From Phoronis australis (taxonomy: Eukaryota; Phoronida; Phoronidae): a DNA stretch of 64,000 nt. Below, one piece after another: positions 42,601-54,129 of the stretch. The DNA lies in contig NMRA01000467.1 of the NCBI GenBank assembly GCA_002633005.1, forward strand, positions 255,081 to 319,080, given 5' to 3'. The stretch's first letter is position 1, and every line of letters begins with the position of its first letter. The translations under genes and the position numbers were made by a program. The notes beneath the pieces are model-generated. The model had not been told where the DNA came from. It did not search any database and saw only the letters and a program-made list of their open reading frames with translations.

Positions 42601-45600
42601 TGACATTGGGAAAGTTCAGAAAATCTCTACACATACCTTTCGCAGAAGAGGTGTATCGAAAGTGTCGTATTCTAGGCGGGCGGAGTAACCAAGCGACAGG
42701 ATGAGTTTGTCCACCGGCTTGAATTCAGTGTGACCTTTTGTGAAAAGATATGACAGGAACGGAATAAGCCATTAAAATGTGTTTCTCATCCAAAATCCAA
42801 AAATATTTCCGCAAAATCATGATAAAAAGGCGCTGGTATGCATCCCTTTTGCGATTTCGCTTTGAAACTAGAACATGATCCTCCGCTAGGAAAAGCATTC
42901 TTAAATAATTTTATAGGCAATTAAACAACAAATGAAGATTTTAAAGCATACCCTTCTTGTCGAGAGTTTCAATGCCGACAACACCCTCGTTATCGACGAA
43001 GATTTTCTGTATTTCCTGACCGTATGTCCAGTTATGACCAACAGCCTCTACTAACTTCCGATAGGTGTGGTGGAAGTCTGTGGCCACACGCGATCCGTTA
43101 GGGTGGTGAAAAGCGGTGTGAATTAGTGGACTCTTGTCTCCAAATACTCCTTCAATGAGAGATGCAGGCACACGCGAATACGGAATGTCGAGAATTTTGT
43201 TGACGTTCTGGTAAAGGGTCTCGAGTTCGCATGCCTGTGGAGGGTGAGTGGCGAGAGACCAGCTGGTGTCGTAGTTTCGTGACAAATCCGCTTCAGCAGA
43301 CTTCAATCCCGGAAGTAGAATACCACAGGACTGATCTTCCGGAAGGTACTTCTCTACCCACTTGTCAATCACTCTTAAGACGTCCTTTGTTCCAATCGCG
43401 TACTTCCGGTCATGATACCAATCCGTTCGCTCGAAGTGGTTACCACGCATGTGGAACATGTTGGAAAACAATCTTAGTTCCTCTTTAACCATAAGTTTGA
43501 TGTTGTCGTAGAAGTGTGCATTGAAAAGGTCTTTCAAGGAAATGTCGACGCTTCTGTAACCTGGTGTTCTGGCGTCCTCAATGCTCTTCTCCGTCGGACC
43601 GAAACGCCTTGAGAAAAGTCCTTCCATTAGACTGTGGCCCCTGAATCGGTAATCTTCGTTGATACATGTAGCTAAAATTTTGAAACAACAGAAGTGCTCG
43701 TACAGTGAACATAATTAAACCAAGAAAGTGATAAAGCGTTTAACCCATTCATGGCGTCGTGGCACTTGGAACGCTTGGCCATCTGATAATCAATATTCCT
43801 AACAAGGTTTTAAGCTGCTATAAATTTTTTCTTTAGACTACTTACAACGCTGTCAGACAAGTGTCAGCACAACCCTAACTTAGACGAGAAATGATATCTG
43901 GGTTTGGAAAGAACAGTTGATACGGCGCCTAATTACCCTAATTAGAAAGAATTTAGAGGCAGTTCGTATATTACTTGAGATTATCGTCGCCACATAAAAT
44001 GAGTAGCCGTGGCAAGTCAACTTATTCATTGACAAACAGAAAAAGTAAGCAGTCAATTTATCGAGACCCAGAAATCATATCTAATCTGAGTAGGCCCTAA
44101 GGAGCGATAAGTGATCTAAATCAAAAGTTACTTTTTGATAGAGGGCTGATTTATAGTTAGCATAAGAAAACTGTAATGAGCTAAAACAATTCTGACATTG
44201 GCACAAACTGAACTTTTTTGATAGAAACACTTCCATATTTTGGTAAGTGTCCGAATTCTTAATGCGGGGACATTCGTTGGGATCATTATCACAAGCCAAT
44301 ATAAAGGCGTGCACAGAATAATTAACACCAACGACCCTGCCTGTGACAATTAACTAATTAATTAGGTTTGACTCATTGGCTACTCGTAAAGTACGACACA
44401 CAATGGGAGAACATCAAACAGTCGAGAACATTCTTACCAATATGCTCGTGATAGTTGTAGCCACTGCCAATGAAATTCGAGTCGGCAGTATCACGTGCCA
44501 AGAACGTGACTTCTTCATTATCCCCCTTCTCTCGCGCTCTGACGGCATTGATGACTGCTCCCACCATTGGTCCAGGACCCCCCGCGTAGAGCACACGAGT
44601 GGGCCCTCCTGTTGTTTTCAGGGTCGGTCCTTTGTAACGGCATATTTTCACAGCCTATTACATTGAAACAAAAATACCAGAAATATTTTAGTTAGTAGTG
44701 ATGACATCAATCTGAAAAACAATGAAATGTTCACTGGTGTTCACGATTGAAAACTGCTGTGTTGCGTAGTTATTCTATGCGAAGACATGTAAGTGGCCGA
44801 CTCAGCATGTTGATAACAGTATCAACGCTGGTAACTTCCGAAGGTAGAATTTGTCCTCTTAGATAAGTCGTACCAAAATCGTTGGATAGGCTTATTTGCG
44901 AAAAGGCCGTGCAAAAAGTAGTACTTGTAGCTTTGATAATACCTACATGTAAAACCTCTGAGTTTTGGCGGACATCTTTAACGTATATGAGCGCTAGCAG
45001 GCCGAGACGTACCTCTTATTTTATGAAGCGTAGCCCCGTTATCAAACTGAATTTGTCTGGGAACGTCTGCATTAATTGCCAAGTTGATATTAGCGAAAGG
45101 CGGAGGCAACATCGAAGGGTGAGTCTTTAAAGTAATACATTCTGTAGATTGCCGTATCAACACTTATCGGAAAGAAGCTGTTGTTCAACTGCAAACCATT
45201 TCTTCTTAGTAATCCCCGATGTTTAGTAGCAATAACGATTTGTTTGCAGTTAGTTCAGTAGCGGTACAAACCTTTCGTTTGGGTGGTTCATGATTTGTCA
45301 GGAGGGAAAACGATTCAACTTCTTCAGGAAAATTTGTCTTGGCAAGTCGCAAGACTTCTTCGTCACTCGTCACCCAGTTACTGTAAATGGTTCTTTTGTC
45401 TTTGATTGCTTGTTCGCAGAACTTCTCTGCGTCGGCACCTGGTAAATTTGCGGACAAAAATCTGACCTACAAAATCGAGACAATGACTCATTTGAACGTT
45501 GATAATTTATATTAGATATTTCACATTTCGTTAGGCAACAAGGGCGAAGTGTTCAAAACGCCTTAATCGAGCACTGTCGATTTTACGATCGACATAGTTC

Positions 45601-48600
45601 TTGAAATTGTTACTTTCGACCAGAGCAAAAGCACGAAACCCGCCGTTTTCTTTTTTTCAAATCGCCTATTTCCCCGACGTTTTGCAGACGTTGGCTGAAA
45701 TCATGGCCGGTGACGTTCTCAGTTACACATTTAAAGTATTCTGCCTTAATTAAGAGGGATTTAGGTCTGCTAGCGAAGCATTAGACTGAGACTACAGGGG
45801 TTCCACGTTCGTGTACGCGTGTAGGCTGGCCTGGGGAAACTACTTGTCACGCAGGTTAGGTTCCTTTAAAGCTTCAAAGAAACGTTTGTGTTCTGTCCAA
45901 GAAAAACGAAGACAACGCTGGCTCAGTAGTAGCATTAGACAAAATATTTATCGTTCGTCCAACTACCTTCCTGTATCTCGCAACTCGAAAAATATTCATT
46001 GAAATACAAAGTTGTCTTTTTGTGTCAACGACACTTAACGAGACGGACTTGGAATCCTTAACGCTGCATTTCGCCTTGTTTAGCTGGCTAAAAACGAAAA
46101 TAGAGTGAAGCCTTTTACTTTCTTGATATTTCTTACTGTAATATGATTCTATTTCCTCTTTTTTGAGACACAAGCAATGCGTATATGTGCCATTTTATAA
46201 CTTACAATTTTACTGCTGGCTACCCGAATTAACTGTGAACATGGGCGGCGCACCATAGGGGGCTGGGGGCTATAACCCCCACTTTTTTGAGTGCTACTCC
46301 GCACATGGTCTATTGGCATTAAACCGCGGGGGCTGACGGGGGCTTTAGCCTCTCACTATTTTCAGTGCTGCGCCGCCCATGGGGAAGCTTTTGTTTAGTC
46401 ACTGATGGTTGTCAGTGACGGAAATGAAAATTAATTCTATTACTGACCGATTTTGTGACAATTAAAGAACTAATTCGATTTTCGTTTGTAGCCAGCTTAA
46501 TGTGGATATGGGGCTTTAAATCGTACGTATTTGTATTGGAAAATAAAGTGAACTACGTATATTTGGCTAAAGTCAGAGCCCATGAAAATTCTATTTTAGA
46601 CATGATACAGTGGGAACGCGTAATTTTATATCAATCTGTCATACATATACGTCAACAAAATTGCTGTTTAGAAAATGTGCATTGTTTAACAAAACAACTG
46701 TTGATATCAACTCTTGATTCTGGCGAAGTATTCGGGATTAAAAAAATAACATTGTAGGGTGACACCGAAAACTTGCGTTATAAATATGTTACAAACGTAA
46801 CAGTGTTTGGTGGTGTTGACACTAATTGTGGCCGTAAAGGAAACATTGACAATACTGAGAAATGAGAGTATATCGAGAGTGAAATGATAATGAACACGGT
46901 GATAGACGAGTGATGATAATGAACACAGCAAATCAGAGAGACTGGCAGAGTTCTTTTTGATTTCGTGATTCTTTGCGTATCATTTAGTGTTTTTGTTCAC
47001 TTTCAAACTTAAAATTGATGACCACAGTGATGGTGACAATAATGATTATGGTCATGACGGTAACGGAGGTGATGATGATTGTGATGATGGTGATAATGAT
47101 GATGGTGATGATGATGACGATGATGATGATGGTGACGATGATAATGTTGATTGTGATGATGATGGTGGTGATGATGATGATAATGATAATGATGGTGATG
47201 ATGATGATAATGATGATGGTGANNNNNNNNNNNNNNNNNNNNNNNNNNNNNNNNNNNNNNNNNNNNNNNNNNNNNNNNNNNNNNNNNNNNNNNNNNNNNN
47301 NNNNNNNNNNNNNNNNNNNNNNNNNNNNNNNNNNNNNNNNNNNNNNNNNNNNNNNNNNNNNNNNNNNNNNNNNNNNNNNNNNNNNNNNNNNNNNNNNNNN
47401 NNNNNNNNNNNNNNNNNNNNNNNNNNNNNNNNNNNNNNNNNNNNNNNNNNNNNNNNNNNNNNNNNNNNNNNNNNNNNNNNNNNNNNNNNNNNNNNNNNNN
47501 NNNNNNNNNNNNNNNNNNNNNNNNNNNNNNNNNNNNNNNNNNNNNNNNNNNNNNNNNNNNNNNNNNGATGATGATGATGATGATGATGATGGTGCTGGTG
47601 ATGATGGTGATCATGATGATGACGATGATGATGATGACGATGATGATCATAGTAATGGTGGTGATGGTGATCATGTTGATGATTGTTTTGTTGATGATGG
47701 TGATGATGGAACTAATCGTGATGATGGTGAGGATGATGGCTGTGATGAGGATAGTTATGATGAAGGCCATGATTGTGATAATGATGGAAGTTGATGATGT
47801 GATAATTATCACGATAATAATGATAACGACAACGAAGGTGATGATGGTGTGTTGATGCTAATGATGACTATGACAATGATGGTGATGAAGATGGTGGTGT
47901 TTGTGATGATGATGATGATGAATACGATGATGACGATAGTGATGATGTTGGTGATGACGATCATGACGATGACGAAGGGGATGGAGTTGATAGTGATGAT
48001 GACGAAGATTATAATGAAGGTGATGGTGTTGATGATGATGATGATGATGATGACGAGGACGATGATGAAGGTGATGATGGTATTGTGTGATGTGATGATA
48101 GTGATTTATGATGATGATGATGATGATAATGATAACAATAACGGGGATGACGAGTATGATATTGACGATTATCACGATGATAATCACGAAAATTGCCATG
48201 ATGATGGTGATTGTAGTGACGATGACTATGGCAAGGTGTTGGTGGTAATAAGCGTGCATACTTAAAGGTACGCGTGGTTTACAATTTGATTGGAGATTTT
48301 AAGAAATGGTAAACAAAAAGATGAATGGAACAAGTGATCAAGCATTTTGCAGGCCTTCTCAGGGTTATTTGTTTTTGATGCAATCTCCCCAATACTTTAC
48401 TGTACGAGCACTCACTGCGAAAATGAGATGACTGCTTTCTTAATTATTATCGTGTCACTTGTTGAGAACTGAAAAATGTCGACACACTGCATGGATGCAC
48501 TCCGCACAAGATGGGTTTTGTGACTCATATAAGATAACAGGGCGTGAAGTAAAACAACAGAACAATTCAAAGTATTTTTTCGTTTTATTCCTTGACTATT

Positions 48601-51600
48601 CGTTTAGTACGACAAAACTTCGAAAGCAAGACCCTCGTAATGCACCGCTAAACAAGTGAATTTCTGTGGGCTTTGAATAATCGTTTTACAGTCTCTCCGA
48701 ATGAGATAACTACCTCATTGGTCTCCGTTCGGATCGTGAAGCTGTACGTGTTCTGTGTATTTGTGATACATTTTCTGGTCCGGGGTTTAATCTTTGTACT
48801 CGAACTTGAGCTCGAATTTAGTTTTGATATTTTCTATTCAACTTTTGGTACCTAATGGTAAGTGTTATTTTTGAGTACTTTGTGATGTGCGAGATTGATT
48901 GTCAAACCCTAATTTCGTGACCAAAGCATTAAAGCTAAGGTAGATTCTGAGCTCGAAATCTTGAAATTTTACTCCAATTTATTGCACACGTTAAGGAGGT
49001 TATCATGTGCGAAGTTGTACTAGACACCCATCTGCGTGAACTATACTCAGAATAGACAGTCCTCTCCGAGTGCGTATAAAAGCAGAAGGGGAAACGTCAA
49101 AAATGAAAGCGCTCTGAAGTGCAGCACTCAGTGAAAAAATTAAGAGTTTAAAGGTGAGGTTGACGACGAAACGAGGAACATAAAAAATTACGACCCCATT
49201 GCTTATTACTCTTACGTATTAGACAGCTCGTAAGGAATCTATTTACATACCAAAATTGAAAGGTTTGGTCAAAGGACCGTGGAGCTAGAACTCCGCAAAC
49301 TAATTCGAAAAATGGCCGTAACGGCGCCATCTTGCGTCTGATTTCGCCCAAGTACAATAGCTCCCGGGCTTTTGACTAAGTAAACACTACGTAAATTTCA
49401 TGTCGATCAGACGAAAAATACGATATAATTAGGATAGGCTAACAAAGTGCAGCTACAATCACTAACTAATCAACAAAGAGCAGCAAATCTCGAATATCGC
49501 GAGAACGGTAAGTCGTAGCAAGAAACGGGCTTCACTGGGCTGATAGCGTTGGAAAAGATCTATCATTGTACCAAATTTCCGACACATACGTCAAGGGACG
49601 CCGAAGTTACGGCAAAAAAATCATTTATTTGGACAACAGTCCTCGGAAAATCTTGAATAACTCGAGAACGGTAAAAACTAGAAAAAAACAAATCGGCAAT
49701 GCAATAGCTCTTGGAAGAATGATCTATCCCCAGAAAGTAAAATCAGAAAAATCCGTTCAGAAAAAATGGAAGCCATAACTCCATCTTGTATTGATTTCAA
49801 CAAAAAACAATAGGCTTCAAACCATTCACTAAGAACATGTTGAGTGGAAATTTCACGTTGATCGGATAAGAATTGTGATATGTAGCGTGCGAACAAAGGA
49901 ATAAACACAAAACTTTTTAAAAAGCAACATACTTGGAGAAATTTCATTTCACAAAGTAATAATTTCGTGTTAGTTTTCAAGTAGGTTTACAAAGATTATC
50001 CCTAGAGTTTTGCAAACGAACAAGTATCGAACTTCCCCCATCCATTCTTGGTCAAAATGATCCCAAGAACAGTGCACTTGACCACTAGATCAGCAAACCT
50101 AATCTCATACAAGATTAGATAATACGAATAAGCGATCCACTTACTATTACATCTGAAACAGATAATCAAAAATATCCTAGCGAATTTGAAATGTGATACG
50201 ATATAAAATTGGGTGCGTAATATTTTTATCATCGCATGACAAGCCATTTAGTAAATTTGCTTCTCACGCGACACAAAATCTCTTTATCACTGTAAACTCT
50301 ATGATACCGTAATTTTCGCCCTTATTAATTTCATAAGCTTTGCGATTAATGTTACATCACAAATCTTATTGACTAATACATGTTTTAGCAACAATATGCG
50401 ACTTTTGTAACCGATTTATCTTAACAAAAGACACTATCGCTGGCAATGTTTTGTAGAATAAGCATAACTTCAAATTTTGAATAATTTGCTATCAGGATGA
50501 TCCAACTTCGCCATATCTAAAACATTTTCCTTGGAGTCTTTTTGATACAGGAGAGTATACATAAACACAATTATAATTATGTTCATAAGTTGTTGTCTGT
50601 GACATGCGCGAGCAAATCTTGAAAGTTTATCACTTGAACCAAACATTTAAGGAATCCCTTTCTTTGTTCACAGCAGTAAAAATGTGAAAAAATAATCGTA
50701 AAATATTCTCGAAAGCATGTCGTAAAAAGAGTCTGACTCACTTGAAAGAATCTAAAACACAATAAGTTTAGAATCTACATGAAAACTCAGCAGAACGTAA
50801 ATGCACCCGCTTCAAAGCATGATACCCAATTATTTTCATTGTAACGCTCATAAAAATTAAAGTATTTATCGGTAATTCTTGCAACAGTAACAGAATACAA
50901 ACAGCAGCTTCGTGTCTGTTCATGTATTTGCTTTATTTACACGTTCAAATATTTGGAATTGAAAAATGGTGTAGTGTGTTTATTGTGTAGGAATTTTGCA
51001 TGGGAGATGGAACTTTACTCACTCCAGACGTTATCCAAATTCATGCTGCTAGGCACGAATACAGGAACATCAACACGATTAGTAGTTAAAGGGCCCTGGA
51101 CTTAGAATTCAGTGGTTTAAAAAATAAGTGGTATTCATTACGCTTTAACTTGCCCATAAAACGCGAAACACGCTAATTAATCTGAAAACAATCACCAAAT
51201 TTAAAAAGAAAACATGAAAGTAAAGGTAAAATGGGAATATTTGAGCTTAACAATAATTTATAAAAGCTCTGCCGGGGGGAATTTGGGGTTATGAAATTGC
51301 TTACTGACAGGTGTACGAATAATTCATACAGCAATTTTCAAAAATAGATCATGAATTCACTGCATTCATGGCGACATGGACTGGGAATTTGGTGATATTA
51401 GAACATTGAACTTTGTTCTTTTTCAGTACCTCTTAGATTACGAATAATATCTGAAACCATGGAATGCATTGCCACTAAAGCTGATGAAACGATTCTTGCA
51501 ATCATAGCATTGGTTTCAAAAACGTTATTTAGATATATTCTATGAATGAATTGATGCGGGCAATTTTTGGAAAGGTTGTTCAACTTCATTTTTGGCCTTT

Positions 51601-53111
51601 TTGTCTGGTATCCGTTCTGAATGACGACGCCAATACTGTCGTGTGATGGTTGAGAAACTGTAGGAAAGGTTTTCGAAAATCACCACACTTCTAAAAGTTA
51701 ACTCGAGCGAATGAGGCTGTAATCGTGACCTGAAGCGCCATCTAATGTACAACTAGATAGTCCTTTAAGGAACGTGCGATCCTTTTGTAGAGCACACAAT
51801 ATATTTTAACTAGAACATTTGAATTGTCATGTTTGAAAGTCGGCGTAAGCAAAATTAATTCGTATGCCATGTAGCAAATAATTTCTAGTAAACGTGTGCG
51901 TATTTGCGTGTAGTAGTAGGTAGCTACTCCCTTGAGGCCATGAAAAACCACAGCACAGTTGGTTTTAGAATAATTCAAAGGAAAGTGAAGCCTATAAACC
52001 CACGCAACTGTATTACACACATCTGCGCAAGCCAATGAATGCCAAACATTAAGTGAAGGAGATGTGCCAAATCTCTCTCACGAGAAATCCTTTTTACGTG
52101 GATAACCAAATTTACCACTCATTTTCTGTCGCTGCCAATATTTTCATGCCCTATCGTATTTGAAAGCAAGCGTTTTATTAGGCAATACTGACAACTTTGA
52201 TTCAATTTATTGCACCGAATTTTAATTGCTATAATGTGTATCAGTGTTCTGCATTTTCCGGCTTACACACATCACGTGCGAGCTGAGAAGACTTGTCTAA
52301 ACTGTCAAACATGAATTCAGGGTGAAGGGCGATTAAAATCAAGTGAGCTCACTTGCAGTTGAATAACAACACCATATCACACTTTCAAAATACAAGATGC
52401 GCAAATTTACCAAAATACGTAAACAAATATAAAGAAACTGGGATTAGTTCCAACATCAATCAGTGTTCAGAAAGTTGGGTTGGTTCAATACATATATTGT
52501 AAGTTGATAATTCCTTGGTAAGTCAACTGGTATGGTTTCCCTATATTTATAAATATGTCTAAGGTGTCAAAATATTATACAAAAATTAGCATGTGCTTAA
52601 ACAATGACACCTGGTTGTGACGCCATAAATTACTTTTGCCATCACACTTAGTAGTTAGCCTAATTTGGGATAAAGTCTCACGAATCATTCTTAAGCAGAA
52701 GTTTTCTTCCACACTTTTGGACTTGTCTGAACAGTCTGGTCGTCCGTTGTGCAAGCAAAAACTGCGTAAGAACACGTAGAGCCACGTTGTGACTAACCTA
52801 CGCATTAATGTTGTGATTGCGTTTTGACGGGTTACCGCATTTAATTACCTTCAAATTATATTTGTTGCTATTTGTTGTGATCCAATTTTGATATTTCTGT
52901 TATTCATAAACTTTCCAAAATTGTAAGCATTAAGTGATATTTTCAGTGCACCAATTCGTGCCTTACAAGAGGTTAAACTCGTTATAAACATGATTTTGCG
53001 TCAAGTAAAATAACGATCCGAAAAGTTGAAACTACTCACTCTCTGTCCACTAATCACCGGAATGGTGTTCCAAGTTCGACGCACGTTAAAGAGTTGAATT
53101 CGCCCAGCCAT
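36262..53111 (-). CDS. FAD/NAD(P)-binding oxidoreductase-like protein, paralog 1 (7 exons, 622 aa)
   Basis: Spliced gene: exons 53111-53040, 45466-45272, 44654-44438, 43671-42952, 42734-42637, 41424-41229 and 36632-36262. Exons 1-6 have exactly the lengths of those in the paralog at 7387-26115 (72, 195, 217, 720, 98, 196) and the same phases, which strongly supports both models. The protein has the same Arg-rich N-terminus, GPGPMVG Rossmann turn at 115-121, LILSLGYSA motif and GHGGTGMT C-terminal motif, then a tail ending EGAMQVA that paralog 2 lacks. By hand I count about 81 differences over 610 aligned residues. The inferred role is flavin-dependent oxidation of an unknown small substrate, probably in mitochondria. 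Intron 6 (4596 bases) carries a Tx1/L1-type LINE remnant; intron 1 (7573 bases) carries a GAT-rich microsatellite with an assembly gap. All exons are open, so it looks functional. Confidence 0.82.
36870..39330 (-). pseudogene. Tx1/L1-type LINE, ORF2 remnant in intron 6 of paralog 1
   Basis: Read downward: KIEGILTYEEVTHEKMKNNK-SPGSRGF (39200s), LLNVTYKLASSAVAERLKSV (38930s), NENIRVLYDLMFYAQAAKKP then LLLIDFEKAFDSLSWNFIKK (38850-38750), catalytic LQYADDTSITLDGSNLSL (YADD near 38480), SGLQVNVDKTKVIWFGSK, SCSRRNLTPFGTVTVLKRLA, then NQPLWFNSNLAIGGTSIFYK (37720s) and the C-terminal RWFQFRILHRIITTNTFL with an NLCSFCNNAAETLSHPFWEC zinc motif (37250-37130). This is the full reverse-transcriptase-to-C-terminus order of Tx1/L1 elements, with many frame breaks. 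The endonuclease half is absent. Confidence 0.82.
40528..41258. repeat. Direct duplication around a single N (372 and 358 bases)
   Basis: 40528-40899 and 40901-41258 match except for a 14-base indel and a few substitutions, with one N at 40900. It repeats the donor end of exon 6. Same signature as 12023-12775: allelic copies retained side by side. Confidence 0.8.
40582..40723. mobile_element. Small inverted-end element (second allele copy about 40942-41083)
   Basis: Ends CGTTCAGTAGACGCTAGGAC and the inverse of CGTTCAGTAACGCTAGGACC, about 25 bases, around a 90-base centre. MITE-like, next to exon 6. Confidence 0.6.
41229..41424 (-). CDS. Paralog 1 exon 6
   Basis: 196 bases, ATTCCAG acceptor, GTAACT donor. 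It encodes LFGSKNATDHIITAPGVSGY onward. Its donor-side 29 or so bases are repeated at 40867-40899 as part of an assembly duplication, not a second exon. Confidence 0.84.
42637..42734 (-). CDS. Paralog 1 exon 5
   Basis: 98 bases, AAAG acceptor, GTATGT donor. DNA identical to 13971-14068, including synonymous positions. Confidence 0.85.
42952..43671 (-). CDS. Paralog 1 exon 4 (central domain)
   Basis: 720 bases, TTTTAG acceptor, GTATGC donor. It is fully open and begins in phase 1 with CINEDYRFRGHSLMEGLFSR. Same length as its partner but about 21% different in protein. Confidence 0.86.
44438..44654 (-). CDS. Paralog 1 exon 3 (Rossmann nucleotide-binding unit)
   Basis: 217 bases, ATAG acceptor, GTAAGA donor. 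It carries RVLYAGGPGPMVGAVINAV and EVTFLARD. Five of 72 residues differ from paralog 2, none in the glycine turn. Confidence 0.86.
45272..45466 (-). CDS. Paralog 1 exon 2
   Basis: 195 bases, GTAG acceptor, GTTTGT donor, phase 0. It begins VRFLSANLPGADAEKFCEQA and has the same borders as the paralog 2 exon. Confidence 0.83.
46240..46381. mobile_element. 142-base element with perfect 13-bp inverted ends
   Basis: CATGGGCGGCGCA at 46240 and its exact inverse ending 46381. Inside, a segment of about 70 bases (GGGGGCTGNNGGGGGCTWTA ... GTGCTNCNCCGC) is repeated in direct orientation. Confidence 0.7.
46990..48245. repeat. GAT-rich microsatellite, intron 1 of paralog 1
   Basis: Long imperfect (GAT)n/(GGT)n tract, interrupted by an assembly gap. 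It ends at TTAAAGGTACGCGTGGTTTA as in paralog 2. Poly-Asp, poly-His and poly-Met frames through it are not genes. Confidence 0.85.
47223..47566. other. Assembly gap (344 N)
   Basis: Run of N inside the microsatellite; the true length is unknown. Confidence 0.99.
48250..52660. other. Intron 1 of paralog 1, distal part
   Basis: 48250-48650 and 52660-53039 align with the intron of paralog 2; the roughly 4 kb between has no counterpart there. Within it, 49310-49430 and 49770-49880 are diverged copies of one repeat (GCCATCTTGCGTCTGATTTC / CTCCATCTTGTATTGATTTC). No gene recognised. Confidence 0.5.
53040..53111 (-). CDS. Paralog 1 exon 1 (start codon, presequence)
   Basis: 72 bases, ATG to GTGAGT donor. 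Same peptide as paralog 2 exon 1 except Val for Ala and Gly for Arg near the end. Flanks on both sides also align with 25700-26200. Confidence 0.78.
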
Positions 53112-53159
53112 TTTAAACCAAATATTTCTCTTTCAGTATAAAATGGTATTAGCGCGAGC

Positions 53160-53166
53160 ATTTATA
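53160..53166 (-). promoter_or_regulatory. TATA box of paralog 1
   Basis: TATAAAT on the minus strand, 49 bases before the ATG at 53111, conserved with paralog 2. Confidence 0.55.
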
Positions 53167-53187
53167 GTGTCGGTGGATTAATTTTTG

Positions 53188-53206
53188 AAAAAGGTCAAAC
53201 TATCTG
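53188..53206 (-). promoter_or_regulatory. Conserved upstream block of paralog 1
   Basis: Plus-strand reading AAAAAGGTCAAACTATCTG, one substitution and one extra A from the paralog 2 block, same spacing to the TATA box. Confidence 0.4.
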
Positions 53207-53946
53207 CTGGAAGGCAAATGGAAAGCGTGCTGATTGCACAACTCAGTAATAGCTCTCGAACATTCCTTACTACGCAGTAAAGTTCACATTGTGTCTGTCG
53301 GCAATTGTTGCGCAGCAAAAGTAGTCCTCTGGGGTAGTTCAGTTTTGCATGTGCGCGAGTGTGATAGTAGACAAATTAATTGATATAATGCTAGGTTAAC
53401 ATTTCCATTCAAATGCACATTGCATTTTTGCGAGTTTGAAGCCCAGTTTCTATCATTTTATTGGTAGCGCGTGGCCACTGAGAAGTTTTTAAGAAGGGGA
53501 GGTCAAACACAAAACTGTTACCGGGGTGAAATAAATGGAGAACGGCGTCCCCCCTTTTCAATGAAGAGAGAGAAAACGCAAAATTGAACGTGCTGTCAAC
53601 CGAGATGCATTGAACGCAGGGGCTATGACGCCCTTGCCCCCCTTTGACTACGCAAATGTTCCTGTCCCTTCCTCTAGACATTGATAATTATCGTGGGATG
53701 TTTTGGCGGAGACTTATAATGTAAACTTCGTCATCATTGTCACTGAAAGAACGCCTTTCTTTTGAATAACTTTTTGCAAAGCATTGCTTATGTGCGAGTC
53801 CAATAATCTATTGAGGCGATTTTAAGAAGTGAACATAATCAAACTGAGATTAATCATCTAGATGTTTAAATGATTTTATTTACACGGTGCTGTTAGGAAA
53901 AGAAATTGACAAAACTAGAGGCCATCATTAATGTGTGTCACTAGCC

Positions 53947-54127
53947 GACAAGAATGGGGCAGTGCGAGTGAAGACAAGATTGGGACAGTGCGAGTGAAGA
54001 CAAGAATGGGACAGTGCGAGTGAAGACAAGAATGGGGCAGTGCGAGTGAAGACAAGAATGGGGCAGTGCGAGTGAAGACAAGAATGGGGCAGTGCGAGTG
54101 AAGACAAGAATGGGGCAGTGCGAGTCA
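53947..54127. repeat. 26-bp minisatellite (7 units)
   Basis: Unit GACAAGAATGGGGCAGTGCG plus AGTGAA, near-perfect, seven copies without spacers. Confidence 0.9.
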
Positions 54128-54129
54128 AG

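Noticed and set aside
47009-47812. Long frames of poly-Asp, poly-His and poly-Met running through the N gap
   Set aside because: They are translations of a GAT-rich microsatellite and of N, open in several frames at once.
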